Shown in pieces: positions 47,683 through 59,384 of a stretch of 64,000 nucleotides of DNA. The position numbers were made by a program, and so were the translations under genes. How positions within the stretch are numbered: the first letter of the stretch is position 1; every line of letters begins with the position of its first letter. Source of the stretch: Chara braunii (Eukaryota; Streptophyta; Charophyceae; Charales; Characeae); contig BFEA01000128.1 in the NCBI GenBank assembly GCA_003427395.1, positions 1,477,140 through 1,541,139 on the forward strand, read 5' to 3'. A model generated the notes under the pieces. That model saw only the letters and a list, made by a program, of their open reading frames with translations. It was not told where the DNA came from and ran no database searches.

Positions 47683-48576
47683 TCAATCTGCCATTTGAAT
47701 GTCTTGCTTCTCCTCCTGCAAGGAAGGTAGTGCAGGCGATGCAGGTGGTGCAGGCGAGCGAGGAGATGCAGGCGACAGAGGGGACGCAGGGGACTGAGGA
47801 GATGACGGGGATGCATGGTGCATAGGGGACACATGTGACGCGGGAGACATAGGGGTTGCAGGAGACCCAGAAGATGCACGACATGCCGGTGACGCAGGAG
47901 AACGAGGGGACGCGGGGGCAGAACGAGATGGAGGGGAGCCAGGGGAGCCGGGGGATGCAGGGGATGCTGGCATTGTCCGTAATGCTGGTGATGCTGGTGA
48001 ACCTGGTGCTGCTGGCGATGCTGGTGATGCCGGAGATGTCGGAGATACTGGAGATGGAGACACAGGTGATGTGGGTGAGGTGGGTGAGGTGGGGGATGCA
48101 GGAGATGCAAGGGATGCCGGGGATCCTGGGGATGCGGGGGATCCTGGGGATGCAGGGGATACAAGCAATCCAGGCGACGCAGCCATTGCAGGCGACCCCT
48201 CGATAGACAAATTTCTTTCCGGCTCTACTTCTACAGCCCCAACAGTCTCTTCAGGCAGATCGATTGCATCCTCTGCCATACGGGTGTCCTGTTCAGCAAG
48301 ATCTGGAAGCATATCGATCTCCCGCTCTGGTGGAACATCCTCATCAACGTTGTCATTCTGAGCATCATGTTCCTTGGGAGGTTTGCTCTTCATATAATCT
48401 TCAAGCTCATTGTTGAGCTTCGCCTCCTCTCCTTTTTGGCTACTGTGCTCATCTCTCCCTCCGCCGCTAGCTTTTGAAGACAGACGTCTTGCTTCTTCTC
48501 CGCGATGGTGTCCACTGCCGCTCCCACTACCAGACCCACCATTCCGCCCTGATAGACGGCGGGTTCGGACAGGACA
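47683..48576 (-). CDS. Ser-Pro-Ala repeat protein, probable 3' exon
   Basis: A minus-strand frame of about 298 codons without a stop. First a Gly/Ser and Arg-rich region, then Lys/Glu-rich sequence (NNELEDYMKSKPPKEH), an acidic segment rich in Asp/Glu/Pro, then about 150 residues of SPAS, PGSP, SPTSP repeats, ending QEEKQDIQMAD and a stop. The DNA is a degenerate 9-bp repeat (GATGCAGGG/GATGCTGGT). A good splice acceptor (pyrimidine-rich, then TTACACAG) sits directly upstream at 48577 on the minus strand, so this may be a terminal exon. Similar Ser-Pro repeats occur in cell-wall and low-complexity nuclear proteins; no signal peptide is visible here and no function can be given. The repeat could also be a minisatellite that happens to be open. 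Confidence 0.4.
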   Translation of the reverse strand, partial: CPVRTRRLSGRNGGSGSGSGSGHHRGEEARRLSSKASGGGRDEHSSQKGEEAKLNNELEDYMKSKPPKEHDAQNDNVDEDVPPEREIDMLPDLAEQDTRMAEDAIDLPEETVGAVEVEPERNLSIEGSPAMAASPGLLVSPASPGSPASPGSPASLASPASPTSPTSPTSPVSPSPVSPTSPASPASPAAPGSPASPALRTMPASPASPGSPGSPPSRSAPASPRSPASPACRASSGSPATPMSPASHVSPMHHASPSSPQSPASPLSPASPRSPAPPASPALPSLQEEKQDIQMAD

Positions 48577-48691
48577 CTGTGTAACAAGCAATCAAGCACG
48601 AACAGCAACGTTGAAGAGAAATAGTTGTTAATTGAGATCGTCATCCTTCTCAAAAAGCGCATGATGAATCAACTGTTCCTTCCCTACCCAG

Positions 48692-48840
48692 CTTTCAGGG
48701 GGGGGGGGGNGGGGGGGGAAGGAGCCCCAGTTGGAGTCGATGACAAAGCCCTCACTAGATAAGTGCTTACGCCTCCTGAATTCCCTGCTAGGCAGGAGGC
48801 CATATTTCGCATCCGATTGACAACTGCAGAGATTCATATT
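48692..48840 (-). CDS. possible upstream exon of the Ser-Pro-Ala gene
   Basis: Minus-strand frame with NLCSCQSDAKYGLLPSREF, interrupted by a poly(C) tract with an N at 48710, then ESW followed by GTAGGG, a possible donor. Joining to the acceptor at 48577 would remove about 115 bases. Speculative. Confidence 0.15.
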
Positions 48841-50490
48841 CCTAATGGCCACAGGATTGATAAGATTCACAAAATAGCAAAGGAGTGATAACATTCACAA
48901 AGGCAAAAGAACCGATACCAGACCAAATTCCTAATAAACCGTGCAGATGACGCAAACAAGTGATAAGGAACCATAGATCATTCCCGTCCATGCAAAGCAA
49001 AATCCTCAGATTCGTGCAATGAACAAAGACCAAGCATTCATCCAGCTGTGGAGCTGGTCTTATTACAGTCAGCTGGCAGCTGGCATAGTACGCATAGAGA
49101 AGAGAGGAAAGAGCCCACTAATCACATCACAATGTTAGGTAACCACTGCATACCTCACGTGCGTTCACACTAGCCTGCGGCATACCCACCCAACCAACAA
49201 GGAAACCATAGGCAACGAGAATGTGACCAGCCAGTCGTTCGGATACCTTACGATTGATGGGACCGGACACGAACCCACCCGCACAAGCCGCGGCTGGGAA
49301 TGGGTGCCAGAACAATTGGAGAGCACTACAGGTGCAGACCTGTCCCGCAGTACCACACAAACTGCGTAAGGACACCATCCTTGGCGTAAAGTTGCTGCCG
49401 TAAACACGACCCCCTATTTACCGCAATTCATTCAGATAACCACATACAGTGGAATGTCTGAGAACTTCTTACGATTCGTAATCAGCAGCTGCAACAGACC
49501 AGAACTAATGGCAGAATAGACTTGGAAGTCGAAGCCCGCTGCTCCTTGCATGCTAACACAAGATATCTGGACAACTTTTCCGCAGCGGGGAAGAGAAGTC
49601 GATCACATGGTGGGGAAAACTCCCAGACAACCACCCCGAACCAGAGACGATTCAGATATAGCCACAGACCCGACAGGATTACCACCATCAGTCAATCACA
49701 TCGCAACCACATTGTCCGGCATATCATCACCATGAAGAAATGGGCCCTCGGTCAGTAGTCGTCAAGCCGCACTGCTGCACAAATCTTAAAATACACTAGG
49801 TGCAGACGCCGTATTACATCCTAATACACGAGGATTTATCATGTGAGCATAGCTTACAGGTCGACAATGTGTTTGGGCAGTATATCAGGTAACACAGCTT
49901 ACATATCGACAATTCGTGTGGTAGAAGGCAGAACAGAGTAGTCATAAAGCTCACTGGTCGCCTGGTCAAGAGAGTCGACCAGCTAGACCTTCAACCATAG
50001 CACCATGCCTAAACTACATGTCCCAAGAGCTGCACTGCTCGTAAATACTAGACAGATATTGGGGAGTAGTTTCGAAGACCAGCGAGATGTAACTGCCACT
50101 CTTCTGCAGTGGGTAAAACTAAAACACAACCTGCCCGCAACAAACTCCCGAGGAAACAGGTGGAAAGACCAACTCCTTGTCAACGGAACCTGACACGGCT
50201 TGCAGCTCTACACCGGCACACTGTTTATATTGCATTTGCTGCTGTCATTCCTGGGATGTTGCTAAACTCCCCATGTAGCATAAGCCTGCACCAGCTGTCG
50301 GTTCGCAGTGGCACCTTTCAGTTCATAAAAAGCAATCGTATGCGCTGTGAGACATCCATGACGGTGTCAGTGAATTTCAAATGCATACATAAGAGTTCGG
50401 CACCTGTGTTTTTTTTTTGAGGAACCTCCAGACTCTTGTGCGGACATGTGTGCGTGGCTATTCCGCGTGGGTGGATGGCATGTGTATGCC
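48841..50490. other. no recognised gene
   Basis: Only unrecognised frames under 104 codons. Confidence 0.4.
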
Positions 50491-50546
50491 TATATATATA
50501 TATATATATATTGTCACATATATATATCGTGTCACATATATATATT
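50490..50546. repeat. (TA)n repeats, three blocks
   Basis: Three ATATATAT blocks separated by TGTCAC and CGTGTCAC. Confidence 0.95.
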
Positions 50547-50748
50547 GTGGTGGACAGAAGCTTGCAAAAGGCAGTCTGGAATACATACATTTATGTTGCA
50601 GATGACGAGTTGTCCGCTCAGTTTACATATTGAATACAAATCTTCCCTCCTGGGAAACAGGGATCAAATAATAATAATACGATTAATGAAATAATAATAG
50701 GGATGAGACCGTGCTCAAACAAAAGCAAACTCTGTTCGACTTGCAGAC

Positions 50749-51861
50749 TTGGCAAAGCGGAAGCAGAGAAGTGGTTTGGTTCGAGGGAAGGGCCATTTAC
50801 CATCACCAAATGATGTTAACGACACAGTGATCGGCACAGGTGCTGCCACAGCCTTCTTGACCGAACCTTGTCCAAGTCCAGACCGCTGGTGCACCTCCCC
50901 AGATCGATCGCGCTTCTTGTGGCCTTGCCACAGTATTCCACATCCTCAGCCCAACCAACTATATACCTTCTCGACTTCCCCATCCCCTGCATGTCCTTTC
51001 ATGTGCATATACTCTGGTCTACTGGAACATTTGCCAGGACATGCCCTGCTACGCCGAGCAGGATGGAGTTTACCTTGTATAGCACATTCGGATTCCCATC
51101 AAACACCTCCACCACACACATCTACCACCCTGCCATTTCCGACTGTAGCAGACGCCTGTCACACTCCCGCGGATTCATTCTGCAGACTCACTCGACAAGC
51201 GGATATGCAAGACAGGTGCAACCACACAACGACCCCTTACAGCACAGTCAAAGAAGACCACTTCCACAGGACCCCTTATTCTAGAGTCCGCACCAGCCTC
51301 TGCCACAGTCGGTCCTTCAAGAAGCGCGCATCACAGCTTCTGCAGAAGGGCAAATGCGACCAAGGAGAGTGGCGGCAACCCGCCATCCTTCCCACTACGT
51401 ACACCACCATACAACAATCAAATCCTTGCGCTCAGTCGGGGTACTCTAACGGTCGGCTCACATCCTTCCACCTCATCTGCATCAGCGGATACGGTACACG
51501 CGATGGAGATGGTACCCTCCTCCTGCCCACACTTCCAAAGTTGCAAACAGCCTCTCCACATAAATCCAACACTCCCAAAGCACCTCCACCCCATGCATTC
51601 CCCTTATCCCCTTCACTGTCCAACCTTTCCCTTGGGCGTTCTACTTGCATGTGTTATCATCGAGTTGCTTTCTTTGCCATGACATGCATATGCTTATCAG
51701 TACCGGTGGACTTTGTCACCGAGGCAATCCACATCATCATCGGCCAGTGCAATCCCGATACCTTTACAGATCGTGCGGCCCTCTCCTCTCTTCCTCCCTT
51801 TAAAGATCGTCAATGCCCTCTCCTCTCTTCCTCCCTTTTAAGATATGCCTGGTTTCTCTAA
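50749..51861 (+). CDS. long unrecognised open frame, low credibility
   Basis: At 370 codons it is the longest ungapped open frame in the window. It starts at a TTG, and the first ATG comes well inside (MCIYSGLLEH). The product is rich in Ser, Pro, Thr, His and Cys, as expected from C-rich non-coding DNA, with no domain, signal peptide or clear membrane segment. The end overlaps a small tandem repeat (51775-51840). I lean towards chance. Confidence 0.18.
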   Translation: MAKRKQRSGLVRGKGHLPSPNDVNDTVIGTGAATAFLTEPCPSPDRWCTSPDRSRFLWPCHSIPHPQPNQLYTFSTSPSPACPFMCIYSGLLEHLPGHALLRRAGWSLPCIAHSDSHQTPPPHTSTTLPFPTVADACHTPADSFCRLTRQADMQDRCNHTTTPYSTVKEDHFHRTPYSRVRTSLCHSRSFKKRASQLLQKGKCDQGEWRQPAILPTTYTTIQQSNPCAQSGYSNGRLTSFHLICISGYGTRDGDGTLLLPTLPKLQTASPHKSNTPKAPPPHAFPLSPSLSNLSLGRSTCMCYHRVAFFAMTCICLSVPVDFVTEAIHIIIGQCNPDTFTDRAALSSLPPFKDRQCPLLSSSLLRYAWFL

Positions 51862-51970
51862 AGGCCTAGTGTTGCGGTGGTCCTCCAACTGGTAATCATC
51901 TCAGGTATGGGACTTGGCAATTGATTGCTGGATCCCACCGCCATTCTGCGTTTCCATGGTGTCGCCACTT

Positions 51971-52216
51971 TCCACACGAGGGGTCCAGTTGATGTGCTCC
52001 TCTCCTTACCCACCAACTCAACGTCACCTCTTCCTCCCTTCTTTCCACTCGCACTATGCGATTTTAACACCCAGGTCTGGGTCTTGCTTCTCTTCCACAC
52101 GAGGGGTCCTGTTGATGTGCTCCTCTCTTCACCCACCAACTCAACATCACCTATTCCTCCCTTCCTTCCTACTCACACCATTAAATTTTAACACCCAGGT
52201 CCGGGTCTTGCTTCTG
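51971..52216 (+). repeat. 123-bp tandem duplication
   Basis: TCCACACGAGGGGTCC begins at 51971 and 52094. Both units contain TTGATGTGCTCCTCTC and TTTTAACACCCAGGTC. Confidence 0.94.
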
Positions 52217-52615
52217 GCCTCTCTTGACACCCCCAGCCCTCCTAAACATCCATCCCCCCCGCCCTTTCCCACTAGCTCTTTCTCAAACACTTGCCGAATC
52301 ACAGGCCTGCTCCCTCACTTTTCACTTTGGCACTCCTCTTCCACCATCCTCTTGAAAACACAACCCCCAACTGATAGAACCTTGGAAGCCCTTTTTCTCA
52401 GACACAAGGATGTCAAGGGAGGGAATATGCAATGGAGGGAGGGCAACTTTTCCTCCTGCAGTGCCCATTGGGTTAGTGCATCCAGTCGAAGCAGGACACC
52501 AGAGCAAAGGTGCAAGATTAAACTATAATGGAGGGCTTGCACGAAGTGAACAACAGAATATTCCAGTTAGTTGGACATTACACATCATGAAGAAGAAAAG
52601 ACTAGTAATAAAATT
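52217..52615. other. no gene seen before gap
   Basis: C/T-rich then mixed sequence with short frames. Confidence 0.4.
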
Positions 52616-53460
52616 NNNNNNNNNNNNNNNNNNNNNNNNNNNNNNNNNNNNNNNNNNNNNNNNNNNNNNNNNNNNNNNNNNNNNNNNNNNNNNNNNNNNN
52701 NNNNNNNNNNNNNNNNNNNNNNNNNNNNNNNNNNNNNNNNNNNNNNNNNNNNNNNNNNNNNNNNNNNNNNNNNNNNNNNNNNNNNNNNNNNNNNNNNNNN
52801 NNNNNNNNNNNNNNNNNNNNNNNNNNNNNNNNNNNNNNNNNNNNNNNNNNNNNNNNNNNNNNNNNNNNNNNNNNNNNNNNNNNNNNNNNNNNNNNNNNNN
52901 NNNNNNNNNNNNNNNNNNNNNNNNNNNNNNNNNNNNNNNNNNNNNNNNNNNNNNNNNNNNNNNNNNNNNNNNNNNNNNNNNNNNNNNNNNNNNNNNNNNN
53001 NNNNNNNNNNNNNNNNNNNNNNNNNNNNNNNNNNNNNNNNNNNNNNNNNNNNNNNNNNNNNNNNNNNNNNNNNNNNNNNNNNNNNNNNNNNNNNNNNNNN
53101 NNNNNNNNNNNNNNNNNNNNNNNNNNNNNNNNNNNNNNNNNNNNNNNNNNNNNNNNNNNNNNNNNNNNNNNNNNNNNNNNNNNNNNNNNNNNNNNNNNNN
53201 NNNNNNNNNNNNNNNNNNNNNNNNNNNNNNNNNNNNNNNNNNNNNNNNNNNNNNNNNNNNNNNNNNNNNNNNNNNNNNNNNNNNNNNNNNNNNNNNNNNN
53301 NNNNNNNNNNNNNNNNNNNNNNNNNNNNNNNNNNNNNNNNNNNNNNNNNNNNNNNNNNNNNNNNNNNNNNNNNNNNNNNNNNNNNNNNNNNNNNNNNNNN
53401 NNNNNNNNNNNNNNNNNNNNNNNNNNNNNNNNNNNNNNNNNNNNNNNNNNNNNNNNNNNN
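52616..53460. other. assembly gap (845 N)
   Basis: Run of N. Frames crossing it are artefacts. Confidence 0.99.
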
Positions 53461-53515
53461 GCAATAGCAAGAAAGACCGTATGCGTACACAGAACTTGGA
53501 CTCTCAAGGTCGTGG

Positions 53516-53518
<3 letters not shown>

Positions 53519-53551
<33 letters not shown>
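53519..53551. repeat. (CT)n microsatellite
   Basis: About 32 bases of CT repeat. Confidence 0.97.
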
Positions 53552-53553
<2 letters not shown>

Positions 53554-55929
53554 ATACTAACTACTGCACCCAGGTCCTGCGATCACTCTCTGAATGTTTT
53601 CGCTGCTCTCCCTCTCTCTCTGTGCCACACTCTACTACAGCTATGCCGGCCAGTGTCGCCAGAATCGAAGAGGCAGATCGTGGTGCTGGCCAGCCTTCTG
53701 TGGCTCTGCCTACCTCTCCCATGCAAGTCCTGACCCTCTCCGGACATGTGGGCCTTCCCTGGGACTAACTAAGCTGCAACTGGACAGGACTGGACACCTG
53801 CCAACTCCCTACTGCGGACACCCGGCAACTCCCTACTGACTACTAGGGACTTCTACTGTGCCCACCGGTTTTTAGTCTATCTGATCTTTATCTTCCTGTC
53901 GTGTACCTGCCAGAAGGTTCTACTGCAGCCCTGTGATAGAAAGAAAGGGGGAGATGGTGCCGCCGCCGCAATGCAGCAGCGTGTGGATCCTTTCATTCAG
54001 CAAGATGGGTGCAGACAAAAACTCCGAGGAACAATTGGTAACTCGACCGCAGCATCCATTCCAACCACAGTAAATGTTGTTCCTACACAATGTTCCACTT
54101 CCTACTTTTCCTTCGTTCTTTCTTCTGCGAACAGCATGGAAAGAACAGATGTGATCAAACAATCAAGGAAACAAAGCCAGGTCTAGGAAGGAGGCATGCA
54201 TCTTGACGAACCAGAAGAAACGAGCATATGATCAGAAGTACCAGCATACTGAAGTCAACAGCATATGTAGAAAAAAAAACTTCGAAAACAAGCACAACCA
54301 CCAAGGGATACATGCACCGGGCAGCTCCACCGCCACACAAAAATGTAATAGCCACCCAGAAAATGAGCTATACATACAAACAAGACCACCACCACCACTG
54401 CCTCCACTGGGTAGGAAGCACATGAACCACCCGCCACACATTGCCACACTGCCATGTTACCAGTCTCAATTCATTCTTTCATTCTTAATTTGGCCTTACG
54501 TTCATTCTCCTTCATTGCATGCGTAGCTGTTGCAAGTACGGACCAGTCTGTTCGTCAATATCTCACAAATTTCCATGACATCATTCCATCTTCAGAAGCC
54601 TTCGCTACATATCTCAAGGTCTCCCGCCTTGACCACCAACATGGAGTATGCATGCGAACCAAACTGAGAACAAAGAAGTACCGCCAGTGTCACGACCTGG
54701 CTGGCAACTGAGTTGTTTGGGATCCTTGGAGACTTCGCATCGTATCACTAACTACATGGGAAGGAAGCAGCAAGCATCACCAGTCAGTCTACGAGTAGCG
54801 GCTTTACTCTTGTTTTTCACTGTGCTGCTAAACCACCTCTCGGTCCTCTTTTCCCCAACGCTCACTTTCCCCTGCCCCTGAACCAATGAACCATTGCAGA
54901 TTTAGGTCTACCCAGGTTGTCATGGCTCCATGTTGACTGGCATGGAGCCAGGGCCACTTCCGCCAGTATCGGCGGGTTTAAGTGCGATGCTCTGTATGCC
55001 TGTGTTTGAGCAGCAATTGCCTACATAGTACAGACCTGGCCGCAAAATCCACATTTGCACTGCAGGGATGCTTAAACCATGGTCTTGCCAGACATCCTGT
55101 GCATGGACAACATACGTGTGGCTCAAAAGCCGCCGTGCATGGTGAATGCCGCTGCGCACCCGCGGTGGCCCACGGAGGGTCGAAGGAAAATGAAAGGGGG
55201 GAGAGGAGGGGGGAGAGGAGGGAGGGGCGGGGGCATGGCATACCAGCTCCATACTGACCCCATTATGAAGAATGAACATTCGCGGAAGGCATCTCTACAC
55301 ACCTGAGGGGGGGGCAGCTCCTCTTTCCTATGGTGGAACCTCACAACTAAGGTGGTTCAGCTTCTCCGTGCCTAAACCTGAGATACCCTAGGCATAAAGC
55401 TGGCACTGCAACACCTTGCCATGTGCAAGAGGCAGCTCTACACACCTCAGGGGTGCTCGCTCAGCCTTGCTATAGTAGAAGCTTACATCTGCGGCCGTTT
55501 ATTTTCTCCAAACAGATACCCCAGATTAGGGTTACAGCAGCAATAATCCATTAGACAAGGTGTGCTACTAGTACTTTGATATCAACTGAACTTCTATGGC
55601 ACCAGCATACACTCGACATCTGCTGGTGCTTAACGTTTCCAAGATCTAAAACCAGACTACACTAAGGTTTACATAAACGAGCTCCACGGTTTTGAGAACC
55701 CTAATCGTGTTTTGACCAGTGGATCCTAGGCTATAATCCTTGGAGAGCTCAAACTTGAATGCCAATGTATTTCTCATTCTTGCCACGCATTGCCTGTGTG
55801 GTGTTCGCACACACGCGGACATGGCAAATTTTTGCACGCGGCATGTGCACCCGATGCTTCGCAAGGTAGCAATTAGGCATTTCCCCCAAAAAAAGAGCGA
55901 GGGGGCGGGAGTGGGGTGGGTCCAAGACG
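53552..55929. other. no recognised gene
   Basis: Short frames only. A GGGGGAGAGGAGG purine tract lies at 55195-55230. The phrase GGCA(T/G)CTCTACACACCT(G/C)AGGGG occurs at about 55288 and 55432. Confidence 0.4.
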
Positions 55930-56230
55930 CTGTTTCCCGGTAGGCCAAAATTTGGTACTGGGCCGCATAATTTTTTACGGGGGCTGCGCCAAAGGTCGAA
56001 TTCTTTTTTGGTGGGAGCAGCAGCCAAGTCTGAATTTGAGTTGGTTTTGAAGTTGGCCCAACCACTCCAAGGGAGAGGGGGGGGAAGGGAGGTCTGAAGC
56101 ACCGTCTCCCCAGTTGGCCAAAAATCAGTACTGGGCTGCACAATTTTTTGGGGCGGCCACAGCAAGGTCCGAAAGAAAAACTAGTGGGAGGAGCGGCCAA
56201 CCTTGAACTTGAGTTGGCTTGAAGTTGGCC
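55930..56230 (-). repeat. diverged tandem pair, about 173-bp period
   Basis: Units 55930-56059 and 56103-56230 share, in order, GTACTGGGC.GCA.AATTTTTT, GGTG/GTGGGAG.AGC.GCCAA and TTGAGTTGG..TTGAAGTTGGCC. Confidence 0.8.
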
Positions 56231-56464
56231 ATCCACCAACCACCCCACGTGGCCGCAGTAGCCCCCCCTGGGCCGTTTCTTTCGCTCCCTGGCATCGTCC
56301 TTGACCCGCCTTCGTCATCCCGTCATATCATTCAATCTGTTGTCGTCCTCCACAGCTGGCGACGTTACGTGCTGTGCAGACACAATCGAACCATTTGCTG
56401 GTGCAAGATGAACTCGAACAATCCCACGGAATATCCATGGGGGTCATTCATCTTCGGCAGAAAA

Positions 56465-57042
56465 CTTCACAGCTTTGAGATCCCTCCACACCTCAGACCA
56501 ATCACAAATAACAAAAGAGATGAAAAGAAGGATAAACAGATCAACAAACAACGACGAAGGATGCTTTCCCTCTGCCGTCATTCGGGACACCCACGAGATG
56601 AAAGGAAACAGATGAAGACAGACCAAATGAAAGGGATACAGCACGGATTCGAGAGGATGTCCACTTGCTCTCTATCACTAACATCACAGCCAGATCCAAG
56701 AAGCATGGACGGAGCATGAGGGGAATCTATCGCAGCCTTCTTCCCCTCTCCTATGATGAGGCACAAGTACACCAAGCACTGGAGTCACATGGCCGTATGA
56801 CATTCCCACTGACACGCAAGGGGAGTGGGGATACCCTTGGTAAAAAGGTCCGGAGGAAAGAGCTTTGAAATCCGTCAACGCTCTCAGACCAATCAGAAAG
56901 AAAAAAGATACAAAAAGGAAAAACAAATTGAGAAACAGAAAGGAAAGTGCTGGTTATTTCTCACAGCCTTCTGCTTTCCCTCTGTCATCGTTAAGATTGT
57001 CCACAAAAAGAAAGAGAACAGCGATGAAGACAGATCCTGAGG
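56465..57042 (+). repeat. diverged duplication, about 395-bp offset
   Basis: 56470-56615 and 56865-57035 share AGCTTTGA.ATCC, CTCAGACCAATCA, TGCTTTCCCTCTG.C.TC and GATGAAGACAGA.C in the same order. Confidence 0.65.
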
Positions 57043-57534
57043 AATCTGGCCGCAAGTAAGACCACAAACATCCAGCAAAACAGAAGCGAAGGAAAATGTG
57101 GACTTGACAGGGTCATTCCCCTTTGCCACTTGCCGAGGTACAAGAAACGAGGGAGTTCAGGGTGGGAGGGGCATTTCTCACAGCCCTCTGCCCCTCTCTT
57201 CATTTCCTTTTCAATGCATCTTGCCATGACAACCATCCATCTAGCCATTTCAGTGACAACAATGGGAAGCCCGCAATGGAGAAGTGGGAAGACACCAAGC
57301 ATGCAGCTGAACACAGGCGGTAAGGAGAAGTGGGAGATGAGGCACCTCAAAGACATAAAGCAGACCACAGACAAAAGAGGGGGAAAAAAACATTAACAAG
57401 CACCGAAAGACACCAGGGATGTCATCTCGGGATCCCGGAGATCCAAGTACCGAGTGTCCACCCCCAGGTCCTGGGGTCCAGGGTTTGAAGACATCCAGTA
57501 GGCACCAGTCAGCCCTTGACCTTGACAACACGGG
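57043..57534. other. no gene seen
   Basis: Contains further weak echoes of the preceding duplication (CTCACAGCCCTCTGCCCCTC at 57175). Confidence 0.4.
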
Positions 57535-57897
57535 TTAACGGCCAGTACTTGGCCCAGCTATCGCCCGCGGGCCTTTCTCGTTAACGCGCCGACACCTTTG
57601 GGGGTCGGCCAAGGGAAGGCCTGGTCGCTGCTTGAAGGCCGGGCCCCGGTACCGTCGGCATGACACAGATAGTATTTAGAACGAAAACTGAAAAACACAA
57701 AAATGAAATACGAAAACAAAGAAAACAAAACGCAGAGGCGGGCGGGAGGGAGGGAGAGAGAGAGAGAGAGAAAAAAAAGGGAGTGAATTTTAGCGACAGC
57801 GGGAAGATTCATTCCCGTTTTCCACACTTTAGAAGAGAGAGAGAGAGAGAGAGAGAGAGGGGGCGACATGCATGGAGGGCCGCAGCAAACTCGCCGC

Positions 57898-57946
<49 letters not shown>

Positions 57947-58235
57947 GCACACACACACACACACACGCACACGCGTGAGTCTTCCCGACTTCCTTTTTCC
58001 GATTTTCGAACGGATAGGTAACGGGGAGATCCACGCACGTGGGTGAGAGTGTGTGTGCGTGTGTGTGCGTGTGTGTGTGTGAGAGAGAAAGAGAGAGAGG
58101 GAGGGAGAGAGACAGAGACGGGAATAGGGAACGCATCTTCCCGCGAAAGCGGGAAGATTCGTTCCCGTTTTGCACTTGACAAGGCACACGAGGGAGAGAA
58201 AGAGAGAGGCGGCGTCCTGCACGGAACGCCTCACC

Positions 58236-58272
<37 letters not shown>

Positions 58273-58766
58273 GCACGCCTTGCCAAGTGCAAAATGAGAA
58301 CGAATCTTCCTGCTTTCGCGGGAAGATGCATTCCCGATATGTATTCTCTCCCTCTCTCTCTCTCTCTCGCTCTCGCTCGTACGGGCCGCAACAAAAGTTG
58401 AACGGTTTGTTTTGTCATGATTTCTCTTTTGTTTTGTTTTGTTTTTGTTTTTTCTTTTTTTTTCTTTTTTTCTTTTGTTTTTTTCGTTTTCCTTTATGGC
58501 TTAGTTTTGTCAGAAAGTACGTGCAAGGGACCCATAGCAAAGAAGTACTGCGAGGGAATGATGAAAAGAACTTTGAAAAATAAAAAAAAAGAACTTTGAA
58601 AAAAAAAAGAAAAGGCTTTTAGTTCATTTTTTCGTCTTTGTTGTCCCCACTCTTTCTGCACAAGTCTGGGAAGGCAGCGCCCAGTAGTCCGAGCCGCGGC
58701 ACGGCTTGGCATACCGGTCCGCCAAGGCTCGGACTCGATAACTGGGCCAAGTACTGATGGTTTAAC
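57535..58766. mobile_element. 1.2-kb inverted-repeat element with nested fold-backs
   Basis: The ends are inverted repeats of about 30 bp: left 57535-57564 contains CAGTACTTGGCCCAGCTATCG, right 58736-58766 contains its complement with one change. The interior holds GA/CT/CA/GT microsatellites and a fold-back whose 66-bp arms lie at 58128-58193 and 58269-58335. No target duplication was recognised and there is no transposase. Related single ends occur at 60456-60485 and near 39417-39430. Confidence 0.55.
58128..58335. repeat. fold-back: 66-bp arms around a microsatellite pair
   Basis: Arm phrases GCATCTTCCCGCGAAAGC, GGAAGATTCGTTC and TTTTGCACTTG recur inverted in the second arm. The spacer contains GA repeats then CT repeats, which also pair. 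A shorter related piece, CGGGAAGATTCATTCCCG, is at 57800. Confidence 0.85.
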
Positions 58767-58971
58767 CGCCCGAGTTCCCGCATAAACATGGGCAAGGATG
58801 AGATAGAAAAAGGTAAACCCCCACCCCATGGTCCCTCACCTGCGGACTGAGATTCCCCACCCTCAGGGCCTTGGGTTGACACTCTTAGCGAGGCTCCCCA
58901 ACCCCCACCAGGGTTCCTACACACCGAGGCCCCTTCAGGCCACCAGCTTCGGTCCGGGCTGGCGCCGGTGG
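58767..58971. other. no gene seen
   Basis: Mixed sequence without recognisable features. Confidence 0.4.
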
Positions 58972-59139
58972 TAGGGTGATCCAAACACCGAGTGTGGAAA
59001 CATGCCGACGAGTCCATACCATATCCAGGAGGCGCAGGTCCACTGTGAATTTCTGTAGGGTGATCCAACCCCACGCATGGAAACATGCCGAGGAGTCCAT
59101 CCAGGAGGCACAGGTCCACTGCCAATTTCTATAGATTCA
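58972..59139 (+). repeat. 84-bp tandem duplication
   Basis: TAGGGTGATCCAA begins at 58972 and 59056. Units share GGAAACATGCCGA.GAGTCCAT and CAGGTCCACTG..AATTTCT. Copy 2 has a short internal deletion. Confidence 0.9.
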
Positions 59140-59198
59140 TGTCACATGCATACCATATCCATCCTACGGCCCTTTATATTCTAACATGACCTTCACAT

Positions 59199-59384
59199 TC
59201 TAACATGTTGTTTCCCTCGTTCCTTGCTCCGCTCATACACTAAAGACGTGAATCTATTGTTTGCGCTAACGAGTTGTCTACCCTAATGACGTCTAACATG
59301 TTGTTTCCATCGTTCCTTGCTCCGCTCATACACTAAAGACGTGAATCTATTGTTTGCGCTAACGAGTTGTCTACCCTAATGACG
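59199..59384 (+). repeat. 93-bp tandem duplication
   Basis: 59199-59291 and 59292-59384 differ at one position that I can see (C/A after GTTTCC). Confidence 0.97.

Noticed and set aside
47856-48361. Plus-strand Gly/Asp-rich frames (GDAGDAGDP)
   Set aside because: Antisense reading of the Ser-Pro-Ala repeat; the minus strand has the longer frame and the flanking charged segments.
52410-53552. Open frames of about 300-380 codons across 52616-53460
   Set aside because: Same reason: they cross an assembly gap.
57558-58418. 286-codon minus-strand frame
   Set aside because: It reads through the GA/CT/CA microsatellites and fold-back arms; composition is Arg/Glu and Ser/Leu repeat.
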